Positions 29,775 through 40,151 of a stretch of 64,000 nucleotides of DNA are shown here, piece by piece; the stretch's first letter is position 1, and every line of letters starts with the position of its first letter. Below the pieces are notes generated by a model. That model was not told the origin of the DNA, did not search any database, and worked only from the letters and a program-made list of their open reading frames with translations. Source of the DNA: Haemaphysalis longicornis (taxonomy: Eukaryota; Arthropoda; Arachnida; Ixodida; Ixodidae); NCBI GenBank assembly GCA_013339765.2, contig CM023457.1:72838717-72902716 (forward strand), in the 5' to 3' direction. Both the position numbers and the translations under genes were made by a program.

Positions 29775-29955
29775 TACAAGAGAATAAAAACTTCGAACAA
29801 GGTAAAAGCACGATTGTGGCCTACGTTTCAGCAAAGAGAACTTGCTTTGCTGAAACGTAAAGCAAGTAAAAACGTTTCAGCAAAGAGAAAAGCAAGTTCT
29901 CTTTGCTGAAACGTAGGCCACAATCGTGCTTTTACCTTGTTCGAAGTTTTTCTTC
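29775..29955. other. palindromic PLE-terminus-like element between TA tracts
   Basis: AACTTCGAACAAGGTAAAAG at the left reappears inverted at the right, and the arms continue through GATTGTGGCCTACGTTTCAG. Inner parts repeat GTTTCAGCAAAGAGAA and its complement. Arms of ~70 bp with GAAACGT motifs resemble terminal pieces of Penelope-like elements elsewhere in the window (same design at 61480-61665). No coding part remains. Confidence 0.6.
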
Positions 29956-29991
29956 TCTTGTGTTCTCTACCATCTTCAAAGTTCTACTACT

Positions 29992-29994
<3 letters not shown>

Positions 29995-30084
<90 letters not shown>
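29995..30084. repeat. (TA)n microsatellite
   Basis: About 90 bp of alternating TA ending in ATAT at the left edge of a solo LTR. Confidence 0.9.
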
Positions 30085-30087
<3 letters not shown>

Positions 30088-30245
30088 AACGTGGCGGCAG
30101 AGCATATGAGACGAACAATGAATAAGGCGAAAAATCTATTTACACTATTTACGAGATGGAGGGTAGACCAGCCCCTTCGTCGTCATTGTCGCTGGTCATG
30201 TGTATTGACGCTTAGTGGTATTGCCCACCACTATGTACCGTGCCA
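30085..30245 (-). repeat. solo LTR in a TA tract
   Basis: 161 bp beginning TGTAACG and ending GTGCCA, so TG...CA on either strand, with ATAT directly on both sides inside the TA microsatellite. On the minus strand it contains GTAAATAGTGTAAATAG near its 3' part, as in other LTR-like DNA here (about 23850). No internal region exists, so it is read as a solo LTR from recombination. Orientation is inferred. Confidence 0.6.
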
Positions 30246-30264
30246 ATATATATATATATATATA

Positions 30265-30297
30265 CGTGGGTTTCGATCCCACCCGGCGGGCATTTTT
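30265..30297 (+). tRNA. tRNA 3' half (T arm) with T6 tract
   Basis: A perfect T arm GTGGG-TTTCGAT-CCCAC near 30266-30282 is followed within about 12 nt by T6. The 5' half is missing and replaced by TA repeats. A truncated tRNA-like repeat. Confidence 0.4.
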
Positions 30298-30396
30298 TCA
30301 CCACTTTCTTTTCGACTAAAAAAATTCTTTACTTTCTATGACCCTCCACAACCTCCGCTTTGCTTTCCAAGGTTTTCTTGACTGCCAACCCTTATT

Positions 30397-30401
30397 TTAT
30401 A

Positions 30402-30466
<65 letters not shown>
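30397..30466. repeat. (TA)n microsatellite
   Basis: About 70 bp of alternating TA abutting the degraded left LTR of element C. Confidence 0.9.
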
Positions 30467-30468
<2 letters not shown>

Positions 30469-30630
30469 AGAAGCGGTACAGGCTTCTGGTGGGGTGCACC
30501 CTATCATCATCGCACCATCTTCATATCGGTGGCGAGACAGTGTCATCGACAAAGTCTTTCTTGCTGGGTCTTCCTGGCGCGGTAACTGCACGAATGAAGT
30601 CTTCTGCCTGGCGCTTCCCATAGCCTCTCA
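30469..30630 (+). repeat. element C 5' LTR (5'-truncated)
   Basis: Matches the right LTR from GTACAGGCTT onward and ends CATAGCCTCTCA, as the right copy does. Divergence is visibly high. The first ~30 bases are replaced by, or merged into, the TA tract. Confidence 0.8.
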
Positions 30631-30632
30631 AG

Positions 30633-30650
30633 TGGTCGAGGGTGTTTGAT
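30633..30650 (+). other. element C candidate primer-binding site
   Basis: TGGTCGAGGGTGTTTGAT begins two bases after the LTR. It has one change from the TGGTGGAG core shared by A, B and D. Confidence 0.45.
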
Positions 30651-30764
30651 CCCGCTGACTACCTCTCCCTTCCGCACAACTGGACCTATGATCAGGTAGT
30701 CGATTAGTACTGCCCACCAGCCCCATGCAGCACTATAAAGCCTCCCGGGCAGCAACGCTGCAGC

Positions 30765-31973
30765 ACCAATGCAGCCTAATGTTTACTATCACCAGCCGCC
30801 AGCGCGATACTCCATCTTTCGCTGGCCTCCGCGGCGACGGCGTCGAAGAGTGGCTCGACTCCTACAACCGCGTGAGTTCCTTCAATCTACGGGATGACTC
30901 TTGCAATCTACTGGAGGTATTCTTCCATCTGACCTAGGTGCCTAAAACTTGTTTTTTTAATCATCACGATGATATCACCGATTGGGGCAAATTCGCCCCT
31001 GACTTGCGTTGAATTTTCAGCACTTCTTCCACGGGCGCTGAGACTGCCAAGAAAAAACTCAATGAGCACGTGCAGCATTCCATGGAGATTTATACGTCCT
31101 ACATCGAGGATGTCTTCGCCCTGTGTGGACGAGTGGACGACAGCGTGTCGGAAGAAGACCGGGTTCGGCATATTGAAAAGGGAATTGCCTCGTTTGCTTT
31201 TCAGTCACTGGCCCTTTAAACCCATTCACCCGTGCAGGACGTCATAGTCACATGCAAATGACTCGAACACCTGCAATCTATGAGGGTGTAGCGAACCATG
31301 TGGGACGACGCTTCTCCAAGAACGTCTACTTGCACGCCATGACTCGGCTAATCTTTTGCAAGGAACGTCAAAGACACGTCTCGCACAATATCACGAACAA
31401 TCGCCACCAGCCTCTTAGTACTACAGTGCACGCAGCGCCACAAGAAAGCTTGGTTCCCGGCTGCGTGATCTCATAACGGATGAGCTGGCCGCTAATAAAA
31501 CCGATCCTCCGATCAAGGCTGAGCACTCCTGCAGAAGTCGTGCGGATTCTGCTTCCACACTGCCACTGGTCATGAAAACGGTGACGCCGCTAACGCAAAT
31601 GGGGTCATCCTGCGTGCACCTGGTGCCCACTTCTGCGGTCTCTTCAACTCCACAGTGTTCTTCTGTCTGGCGCACTTCAGGGCCAGTTTGTAACTACTGT
31701 GGCATCCGGGGCTATATTTCACGTTTTTGCCGACGGCGCCAGCAGGACGAGCGATATAGTTACACTATAAACGCACGCCGTGATAACAGCCCACGCAGTT
31801 ATGGACAACCCTTGTTTCCACCCGCTACCCGTCGCTCTTCGCCCCCTCTTGACTCCTATGACCCGCAACGCACACAAAACGCTCCCCGACGTCGGTCACC
31901 GTCGCCTTACCGCCGGTCGTCGTCTCCTCTTCGCCCTGCGTCTCACGTTGCCGACGGGCTCTCGAAAAACTGA
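30765..31973 (+). pseudogene. element C gag
   Basis: Fragments in several frames: the capsid start F-A-G-L-R-G-D-G-V-E-E-W-L-D-S-Y near 30815, Y-I-E-D-V-F-A-L-C-G-R-V-D near 31100, and the C-terminal frame 31572-31973. In the zinc knuckle (C-N-Y-C-G-I-R-G-Y-I-S-R-F-C) the metal-binding His is Tyr. An Arg/Ser/Pro-rich tail follows. Confidence 0.8.
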
Positions 31974-32001
31974 GAGCAGCAGTTTTCCGGGGGGAAACTG
32001 C
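31964..32001 (+). promoter_or_regulatory. element C -1 frameshift signal (degenerate heptamer)
   Basis: G-AAA-AAC (31964-31970) directly precedes the gag stop TGA. After an 8-nt spacer GCAGTTT (31979-31985) pairs with AAACTGC (31995-32001), with a 9-nt loop. The same stem occurs in element B. Protease is in the -1 frame, which is open from here. The first base departs from the best slippery form. Confidence 0.65.
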
Positions 32002-32047
32002 GTCACAGGAAAAATCTTCAAGTCCACGCAAGTTCCCATCAAATACA

Positions 32048-32485
32048 TTGACTGTTTTCATTAAAGGAGTTTGTGCCGGAGCTCCGGTAGATACAGGTTT
32101 CAGTGTTTCCGTCATTCATGCAGATTTGGGCTGTAGGTTATGCAAGGTTACAACGCCCTACGACGGTTCGACTCTTCGTGGAGCCAACGGTGTTATGATT
32201 CAATCCTCCGGATCCTGCACAGCTTGTGTGTTTATGGATTCCATACGTCTTCACATACAGTTCGCAGTGTTGTCCTCACGTTTACACCAAGTCATTTTAT
32301 GTTGGAAGTTTCTGTCGTCGGCCACAGTGGTCATCACCTGTAGCCAACCTGCCATTCATATCGCCGACACCTCCATTGACAGTGTTTCCGAAAGACCGAC
32401 GCAACGCCGCTTAAGAGCGAAGACTGATTCTTTTCTGTCCCTAGGAGAAGAAAGTTTTGTCTGTGTCCTGGACCACAGTCACTGA
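32048..32485 (+). pseudogene. element C protease
   Basis: The active-site region reads A-P-V-D-T-G-F-S near residue 12, so the usual Ala after D-T-G is Phe. Downstream residues match element B protease (S-C-T-A-C-V). The frame ends early, and the spacer continues in a different frame at 32457-32753. Confidence 0.75.
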
Positions 32486-32752
32486 TGTTGATGTGTGCAG
32501 TGAACCAGGTGGGAATTTTATTTTGAAAGGCGTGGTCATACCTTCCTGCCTCATTCATTTTTCCCCTGGTTCAGCCCTCCTTGCTGCAGTAAATACGAAT
32601 GCCGAAACAATTTTGCTACTGCAAGGTGCCACGGTCGCTTCAGTTTGTGACGATGAGGCAGTGTGTGTACTTCCACTATCTACACTTTCGACAGATCAAC
32701 ACGTCTCCAAGTCGCCAACCCCAGCCTCGTTTCGACACGGCAATGAGTTCTG

Positions 32753-34128
32753 ATCTCACACCAGACCAGAAGCAAGCAATACAAGTCTTGCTATCGAAAA
32801 ACCACCGTTGCTTTGACGTTTTTTTTTGTCTCTTCTGGGAAATACATCCCCTGCGGAACATCGCATCGGTACAGATGAATAGTCTATTGTTCGCCGCCGC
32901 CCGTACGGCGTTTCTTCATTCCAGGGGAGGTTTATACAAGATAACGTCGACGACATGCTCAAGCGGAACATCATTCGTCCTTCATCGAGTCCTGGTCTTC
33001 GCTTGTTGTGTTAGTGCAAAAAATTCACCCCACCTCCCCGAAGGGAATCGTGAGGAAATGCGAATGCACCGGGATCGGCCCGGCGCCCCGGCCGCTTGGT
33101 CTCGGCCTCGCGCCTCTTCACCTGAGGATCGACCGAGCGAACGGGAGAGTGGGGCGAGCGTCGAGAGGAGAACAGACAGACAGACAAATGTTTTTATTTG
33201 GATGGCTCGAGGCCGCAGGCTTAAGGGAGGGGGTAATAATGTCCGGCCATGGCTTGGAGAGGAGAAGCACCGAAGCACCGCGCCTACCCTCGCCTACACT
33301 CTCCCACACACGCAGGAGCTCCGGCGAGCTCCCGCGATGCGAGCGCCCTCACACGCCCGAGCGCGCTCCTCCTCTCCACTCACTCGTCGCTGATCCGCCC
33401 GCACCACCTGCTCCTGTTGGTAGGGGAGAGGAGGAGCGCGCGCGCTCGAAGCTGTTGCTATGGGTGAGGGGGTGAGAGCGGAGAGATAACACCTGCGGGC
33501 GCATGGACGCCGCACGGCGCCTGACATGGCTCGACTAAGAAATGCATTCGCATTTAAAAAGGACGGTTCCGTACGCTTTTGTGTCGACTATCAGGCGCTG
33601 AAGAAAATAACTAGTAAAGACGTCTGCCCGATGCCCAGCATTGATGATGCCCTGGACACTTTGCAATGTGCCGAGTACTTTACGAGCCTCGATCTTCGCC
33701 CTGGATTCTGAAAGCTTCCTATGAACAAAGACGGTATATATAAAACAGCTTTCGCTACGCCCGATGGTCGTTAGGAATTCAACGTGATGCCATTTAGGCT
33801 GTACAACGCTCCGGCTACATTTGAGCGAATGATTGACACCCTCCTTCGTGCCCTAAATGGAGAACCTGCCTGTTATCTAGACGACATTGTTGTTTTTTCC
33901 TCTACTTTTGCTGACCACCTACGCCGCCTATATGAAGTCCTTACATTCCTTGCCAACGCAGGGCTTCAACTAAACACGAAAAAGTGCCGATTCGCGATGA
34001 AATCCATCAAGGTGCTCGGATACGTGGTTAGCAAAACCGGAATTCACCCGGACCCCGACAAAATAAATGCCGTACAAAACTTTCCCCGGCCGACCCGCTT
34101 CAAACACCTCCGCAGTTTCCTTCGCTGA
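32753..34128 (+). pseudogene. element C reverse transcriptase, interrupted
   Basis: A broken linker leads to S-L-V-V-L-V-Q-K at 33000-33023, where SubTIR copy C is inserted. RT resumes at 33556 with K-D-G-S-V-R-F-C-V-D-Y. A stop replaces the residue after L-R-P-G-F near 33711. The catalytic Y-L-D-D is kept near 33876, and K-K-C-R-F-A lies near 33981. Frames 33526-33711 and 33784-34128 are separated by stops. Confidence 0.82.
33024..33555 (+). mobile_element. SubTIR element, copy C, inside element C pol
   Basis: 532 bp between A6 and A5 in a conserved lysine-codon A-run of RT. AAATGCGAATGCA (33056-33068) pairs perfectly with TGCATTCGCATTT (33543-33555). The 5' hairpin is TCCC-CGAA-GGGA (33035-33046). 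The interior is GC-rich with an ACAG microsatellite near 33170 and purine-rich blocks. Open frames on both strands look like composition artefacts. Confidence 0.75.
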
Positions 34129-34139
34129 GATTCTTATTT

Positions 34140-34855
34140 CCGGCATTTCATACGAAAGCTAACTTCGCTTGCTTCGCCCCTCCACAAACTTCTCGCATCT
34201 GGCACCTCCTACACATGGTCTGATGAGTGCGAAGCAGCGTTCAAAAATCTCAAGCACGCTCTCACTTCTGCGCCGGTGCTCCACAATTTTGACCAAACGG
34301 TGGCCACGATCCTACACACAGACGTCAGTGGGCAAGACCTTGGTGCCGTGCTGTTGCAGCGCCCGGCATCGTCAGTGGAAAACATTGCGGCCTACGCAAG
34401 TCGTGCACTGACACCAGTCGAACGAAATTATACAATCACGGAACAAGAGTCCCTCGCAGTTGTCTGGGCAGTACAAAAATTTAGCCCATAACTGTACGGA
34501 CGTCATTTTAGCGTGGTCACTGACCACCATGCTTTATGTTGGCTCACGTCACTCAAGAACCTGAACGGACGGCTTTGCCGCTGGGTCTTGCGGCTGCAAG
34601 AGTATGATTTCACTGTGACCTACAAATCCGCCATAAAGTGTATGAATGCCGACGCCCTTTCGCGTTGCCCTCTCTCGTCACAAAGTGATTCATCAACTCC
34701 TGCTGCTCAAGTCACCCTGCCAGTGGCGCGTTTGGACGTCGCGAAGCTCGACTGTCCCGACGACTTCGTTGCGCTCCAGCGGGCCGACCATTATTTTCGG
34801 AAACATATGGGTCAACTGAACGGTTTTGCAGAGCCGTCGAACAGCCGCTAACGTC
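34140..34855 (+). pseudogene. element C RT thumb and RNase H
   Basis: RNase H residues are visible: L-H-T-D-V-S near 34315, T-E-Q-E-S-L-A near 34437 and V-T-D-H-H-A-L-C-W-L near 34515. A stop at 34489 splits the domain. 34513-34851 continues into the conserved spacer (S-A-I-K-C-M-N-A-D-A-L-S-R). Confidence 0.8.
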
Positions 34856-34860
34856 ATCAG

Positions 34861-36083
34861 ATGCAGAAGTTCCGTCTCTTTAATGGTTTCTTGCATCGTT
34901 ATAATTACGACCCTACCGTTGAGAAGTGGGTTCCCGTCGTTCCGAGTGCTGTTCAACAGCAGATACTGCGAGTTTTTCACGACGACGCTACGGCCAAACA
35001 TTTAGCCTTTCGCAAGACCTACCACCGGACCAAAACTCGTTTCTTCTGGCCTGGCTTTCTACCAGTGTTTCCAAATATGTCGCTTCCTGCGCGCCCTGCC
35101 AGCACCGTAAACGGCCAACCATAGTGCCTGCTGGACCGCTGCAACCACTACCTTGTCCGTCAGCACCATTCGATGTAGTGGGCATCGACCTATAGGGCCC
35201 GTATCCCCTTACACCAGCTGGTCATCAGTGGGTAGTAGCTGCGGTTGACCACATTACCCGCTATGCTGAAACCGCCCCTATCCGAACCGGTTGCGCGGTA
35301 GAGGTCACTGAGTTTTTCTTACACTCACTATGCTTACGCCACGGTCCACCACGCGCTCTTCTAAGCGACCGTGGGAAGACGTTTCTGTCGGCAGTCCTCT
35401 CGGAAGTTCTTCGCGCCGCCGAAACCGTCCATAAAACGACATCGAGTTATCACCCTCAATCAAACGGGTTGACTGAGCGCTTTCATTGAACACTTTCTGA
35501 TATGCTTCCTGCCTACGTCCGACCATATCACAGCAATTGGGACACTATTCTGCCATTTGTGACATAGCCGTACAGTTCTGCAGTGCAGCGCACCACTGGT
35601 GTTTCACCGTATTATTTTGTTTATGGGCGCACACCACCTTCTGTTCTCGATTCAACTTTCTTTTTTGCATCTGTTGACTGCAGGGCGAATGTTCTCGAAC
35701 GATTCGCTACCCGCGTTGCTTACTGCCAAAAATTGGCCTGGGTGAATACTGAAGCCAGTCGGCATCTCCGTAAGCCACACTACGATGCGAATCACTGCAG
35801 TGTCTCTTTTCGGCCAGGGGACCAAGTTTTGCTCTGGACACCCGCACGCCAGCTTGGTGTGTCAGAAAAGTCGCTTTCGCTTTTCATCTATCCTTATACA
35901 GTGCTTCAGCAAAAGTCCCCGGTCAATTATCGCGTGGCTCCCAAGAACGCCGTCACCGATCGTCGATGCCGCGGGACAGAAATTGTTCAAGTTTCTCAGC
36001 TGAAGCCATACTTTCGTCGTTCCGACACGCCCCAAGCAGAGAGGCCAGGTGACGGCCTTTTCCGAAGGGGAAGAGCTGTATAG
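34861..36083 (+). pseudogene. element C integrase
   Basis: Zinc-binding and core pieces lie in 34861-35195 (C-A-P-C-Q-H-R-K, then V-V-G-I-D-L) and in degraded sequence to 35500 (L-L-S-D-R-G near 35360; the N-G-L-T-E glutamate near 35476). The C-terminal frame 35583-36083 has V-S-P-Y-Y-F-V-Y-G and ends V-S-Q-L-K-P-Y-F-R-R. Stops occur near 35193, 35488 and 35566. Confidence 0.82.
36060..36076 (+). other. element C polypurine tract region
   Basis: A purine-rich CCGAAGGGGAAGAGC lies directly before TGTATAGG, taken as the start of the 3' LTR. Compare CCGGGGAAAC in element B. Confidence 0.45.
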
Positions 36084-36269
36084 GACAAGCTGTACAGGCT
36101 TTGTTTTAGCATGTGGACAATCACCCACTTCTGGGTGTGCACCCTATCATCATCGCATCATCTTCATCTCGGCGGTGACAGTGTCATCGACATCGTCTTT
36201 CTTGCAGGGTCTTCCTACCGCTGTACCCGCACAAATAGTCTCCTGCCTGGTGACCCCCATAGCCTCTCA
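36077..36269 (+). repeat. element C 3' LTR
   Basis: About 193 bp, TG...CA, matching 30469-30630. It is followed by GG and a TA tract. Confidence 0.75.

Positions 36270-36271
<2 letters not shown>

Positions 36272-36315
<44 letters not shown>
36272..36315. repeat. (TA)n microsatellite
   Basis: About 44 bp of alternating TA between element C and PLE-2. Confidence 0.9.
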
Positions 36316-36316
<1 letters not shown>

Positions 36317-36320
<4 letters not shown>

Positions 36321-36685
36321 CTTGGGGTGCGACCACTTGGAAAACACTAACACAGACTTTATTTCGACAGTTTCGACCAGTGGCCTGGTCTGCTTCAGGG
36401 AAATAATAAGTGACTGAATATGCTCTACGATACACACTTCACGAGAGAGGGGAATTTTGCCCTCTACCTCGCTTTCTTGCCAGAAAAGAAACCAAATAAA
36501 AGAAAGCAAACATGCACAATAATCTCAGCGGCACATATACACGTCTCTCCCCAGGCGAGCGGCGATACAAAGCAAGGAGAGGGGAAAAGGAAAACAGGAG
36601 GAAAAAGGAGTGTAAAGAAGGGGGCAATTAGAAATAGAGAAAGAGGGGGGAAAAGGAGAGGCAGAAGAAAGGGGGGTTCTCAGAA
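36317..36685 (-). repeat. PLE-2 left inverted terminal repeat
   Basis: Inverted copy of the element's 3' end. It contains a short stem, GACCAG (or its complement CTGGTC) around a GCCA loop, with GAAAC adjacent on the matching strand. It is truncated by the assembly gap. Confidence 0.8.
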
Positions 36686-36785
36686 NNNNNNNNNNNNNNN
36701 NNNNNNNNNNNNNNNNNNNNNNNNNNNNNNNNNNNNNNNNNNNNNNNNNNNNNNNNNNNNNNNNNNNNNNNNNNNNNNNNNNNNN
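36686..36785. other. assembly gap (100 N)
   Basis: Exactly 100 N, the conventional length for a gap of unknown size. It falls between the left inverted repeat of PLE-2 and its RT, so missing sequence is probably PLE 5' coding region. Confidence 0.98.
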
Positions 36786-38090
36786 ATGGACGTTACGTCG
36801 CTCTATACAAACATTCCTCATACTGATGGCATACTGCCGCGATTTCATCTTACGGTGACTCTAATTTTTGCTTAGATGTCACCCCTAGCACATTAGAAAC
36901 CCCCCTCCGCCTCGTCCTTGAATACAATCACTTTGAATTCGACAGTGAACACTACCTTCAAATTAACGGCACAGCCATGGGAGCAAAAATGGCACCAACA
37001 TATGCCAATATCTTCATGGCGTCATTGGAAACGGAATTCATTGGAAAACGCTGCCCTAAACCCGTAATTTACAAGCGCTTTCTGGATGACATCTTCTTCA
37101 TTTGGGACGACGATGAGGCGAGCCTCACGGAATTCATTTCAGATATCAACTCCCTGCATCCTTCAATAAAACTAACCCATCAGATCTCAACCAAAACCAT
37201 TATTTCTTAGATGTCACGCTGGTCCTGCACAGTGGGAACATTTCAACAACATTGTACAGGAAGCCCACTTTACCGCCAACAGTATCTCCACTTCTTTAGC
37301 AACCACCCTCGCCATTGTAAAACAGGCATACCGTATTCACAGGCACACAGGTACCGTAGAATATGCTCTGGGCAGGATGATTTCGAGAAAAATGCACTTG
37401 AACTTAAGACCTCCCTTATTGGCCAAAAATACCCAGAAGGAATAGTTGACGATGCAATTGAGCGCGATCGCAACTTAGAAAGAGAGGACATTCTAGCTGA
37501 AAGCCGAAAAGAAAACCACCCCGAGACTAATTTGGTTCTCACCTACTCTTCCAAAATTCCTAAAGTAAATGACATCTTGAGAAGAAATTTCAATATCATC
37601 AAACAGAGCGACCGGTTGTCGGCCATTTTCCAGCAGCCCCCTCGTGTTGTGTACCGACGTGGCAAAAACTTGAGGGACCTCTTAGTCAACGCTAAAACAA
37701 AGCCACCTGAGCGAGCTCAGGGCTGCCGACCATGCGGCAAGCCGCGCTGTAAAGTCTGCACCCACATCGAGACGACTAATATTGCCCAAGCCAGCAGGTC
37801 AACCTTTAAATATGCTATCAAAGAAAATTTAAATTGCGACACCTCAAACGCAATCTATAAACTTCGTTGCCTCGTTTGTAATCAGGAGTACATTGGACAG
37901 ACCGAAACGCCCTTCCGCACCAGATTTAACAATCACAAGTCGCATGTAAAGGGACTTCCCGGTCTTCCACTGTCCAGGCACCTCCGCCTCCCCGGATCAC
38001 TCCTTCGAAAAAATACAAGTAATGTTAATTCATTCCGGCTTCCGCAATACTTACGAGCGGAAACAGAGAGAATAGTTCCTTATACATAAA
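36786..38090 (+). pseudogene. PLE-2 RT and GIY-YIG endonuclease (partial)
   Basis: RT begins after the gap with M-D-V-T-S-L-Y-T-N-I-P, then A-M-G-A-K-M-A-P-T-Y-A-N-I near 36975 and the catalytic R-F-L-D-D-I-F-F-I-W near 37075. 37211-38089 continues with the PLE thumb (H-C-K-T-G-I-P-Y-S-Q), a Cys cluster (C-R-P-C-G-K-P-R-C-K-V-C), and GIY-YIG elements A-I-Y-K-L-R-C near 37853, E-Y-I-G-Q-T near 37887 and catalytic-type R-T-R-F-N-N-H-K. A stop at 37208 and small shifts after 37980 break it. Such proteins copy RNA by target-primed synthesis. Confidence 0.85.
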
Positions 38091-38799
38091 TTTCGGACGC
38101 TTACTGAGGGTATAAACGAGAGCGCAGGGAGATTGGGCTGCCTACGAGACCTTACGTGAATTATTATTTTTTGGGGTGACGGGGCGGGGGGCGTGCGGCG
38201 AGGGAGCCAAACGAGTGCTGTTAGCAATATATCTGCAGTTCAAACCTACTTTTCTCCTCATTATCGTTTTGCCATTTTTAACAAAATAGAGAACACGCGC
38301 CTGGCGACCACACGGTTACGAGTTTCGGGAAAACGGGGGGGGGGGGGGGGGGCTAGGGGGGTGCGTTTCCGCACGGGAATGACTCCTCCGGCGACGTTTC
38401 GGCGCTCCGCTAGCGCTTCTGCACCAATACATCTCCGTGGTGCGCCGCGCCGACTCGGGCTATCGATTACAACACTGCTTTTGGACCATGTGGAGTGCGC
38501 GGACCTTGCCCGATGCCGCAGCCTCCGTACTCATGTTTCCTCCGCTCCTCTCGCTATGTGTGTTTAGACCCTGTATTGGCATTCGTGAGCTACTGGGGGC
38601 CATGTGGCGGCTATCTACTTTTGCAACAACGTTCTTCAAACATAATTCACTCCTAGGGGTTTTTCTTCCCTTTTTTTTCTTCTTTCTCTCTCTAAAGTAC
38701 GCGGAATACGGCACGTTACGTCATTCTGAGCCGCTGAGCGGTCCCTCACTCTACCTTTCAAGTTTCCGCTGTTCGACCTTCGAATTCGTGGTTGTCTGC

Positions 38800-39175
38800 T
38801 TCTGAGAACCCCCGTTTCTTCTGCCTCTCCTTTTCTCCCCTCGTTCTCTATTTCTAATTGCCTCCTTCTTTATACTCCTTTTTTCTCCTGTTTTCCTTTT
38901 CCCCTCTCCTTGCTTTGTATCGCCGCTCGCCTGGGGAGAGACGTGCATATGTGCCGCTGAGATTATTGTACATGTTTGCTTTCATTTATTTGGTTTCTTT
39001 TCTGAAAGCAAGAGAGGTAGAGGGAAAAACTCCCCTCTCTCGTGTAGTGTGTATCGTAGAGCATATTCAGTCACTTGTAATTTTCCCTGAAGCAGACCAG
39101 GCCACTGGTCGAAACTGTCGAAATAAAGTCTTTGTTAGTGTTTTGTAAGTGGTGGCACGCAAGTTTTTGAATATT
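38800..39175 (+). repeat. PLE-2 right inverted terminal repeat (3' end)
   Basis: 3' terminal part of PLE-2, inverted copy at 36317-36685. Ends with CTGAAGCAGACCAGG, CCACTGGTCGAAACTGTCG and AATAAAGTC: a small hairpin followed by a poly(A)-signal-like AATAAA. Confidence 0.8.
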
Positions 39176-39204
39176 TAAACAGTAGCCAAGAATTCCTTCT
39201 CTGC

Positions 39205-39262
39205 TATATATATATATAATATAATATATATATATATATATCTATATATATATATATATATA
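39205..39262. repeat. (TA)n microsatellite
   Basis: About 55 bp of TA-rich repeat between PLE-2 and PLE-1. Confidence 0.88.
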
Positions 39263-39665
39263 ATAAAATGGGTATAGCTTTAACAAAACTGTTTATTGGT
39301 CGACGTTTTGATCGGATGCCGATCTTTCTGAAGACAACATTTCGTATTTCTGTGCACGTATTTATAAGCTCGTCGTCCATCGACGCCGAAAAAAGAGAGA
39401 GGGGGGATTTGGGGAGAAAGGTAGCAACAAACACGCTCTCGGCGAGGTGAGATGAAGGTTTGCAAAAAAGAGAGAGAGAAAAAAAGCAAAAGAAAGAAAA
39501 CGCAAAACAAAAACAAACCCAAAAATGCAGAAAAGAGAGAGGAGTACACAACTCTTTCAAAAACGCTGTCCTCCATCGTTCGTCAGCTTGTAGAACGAGT
39601 GACAGGTAGCGCCCGCTTCAGAGGGGGGCCGCTCTGCTTAAGAAACGAAAGCGCAAAGCAGTAAC
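39263..39665 (-). repeat. PLE-1 3' terminal repeat
   Basis: Inverted copy of 43580-43990. Includes a hairpin-forming GATCGGATGCCGATC on the plus strand and an AAAGAGAGAGAG-rich tract. The outer end is AAAATGGGTATAGC. Confidence 0.8.
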
Positions 39666-40151
39666 AGGGACGCTCTCACACAATCACTGGGAGGCACCGA
39701 ATTGTAATGGTCACTGACATTACGGGAAGAGTTTACAGGAAGCGGTCGCAGCCGCACACATTTCTCAGTGACGCCAACCCTACAAAACAAACAGGCAGGC
39801 TCGTTAAGAGTGTAGGTACGATCTCCGCACTGTGGCTCAAAGCATGCACGATTCCGCCTACCGGAAGGACGGGCGAGCGCCATTCATCATTCTTAGCTCT
39901 ATTCTTCTGCCCTGCCCGGGCAGCTGACAGGGTCGTCCCTGACCATGAACCAGGGAGAAGGAGCTTAACTAATCCTCTAACCGCACGCGGGAGTCGCGTG
40001 GGTCTTTTGTTGGAGTAAACGGCGGCGGGCGCCTCGATGTTGATTGTGGCATATGCCGCCTGTACGAAAACCCCAGGAAGGAAATAAATAAGATAACAAA
40101 AGCTTGATTACTTATTTAAACAACACAGAGACTTACAATTTAGATAGGGGA

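Larger units (their letters stand above)
30469..36269 (+). mobile_element. Ty3/gypsy LTR retrotransposon, element C
   Basis: About 5.8 kb, same family as element B by Gag, protease and integrase sequence and by its frameshift signal. LTR remnants are at both ends: the right one is about 193 bp, and the left one is shortened where the TA tract meets it. A 532-bp SubTIR element interrupts pol at 33024-33555. Many frameshifts and stops make it the most decayed of the four Ty3 copies. TA-rich DNA flanks both ends. Confidence 0.88.
36317..39175 (+). mobile_element. Penelope-like element, PLE-2
   Basis: A plus-strand RT plus GIY-YIG coding region between inverted terminal repeats of about 350 bp: 36317-36685 is the reverse complement of about 38800-39175. 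Penelope-like elements are known to carry terminal repeats in direct or inverted arrangement. A 100-N gap removes the start of the coding region. The 3' untranslated part contains an 18-G run at 38335-38352. A TA tract precedes the left end. Confidence 0.85.

Noticed and set aside
29926..30381. Open frames of alternating Tyr-Ile (also at 30360, 36049, 43714, 61489)
   Set aside because: They are translations of TA microsatellites.
33008..33475. 155-residue frame in SubTIR copy C
   Set aside because: GC-rich composition opens several frames on both strands; no family motif.
36420..36875. 151-residue frame running through the N gap
   Set aside because: It depends on an assembly gap of arbitrary length; only the part after the gap is real RT.
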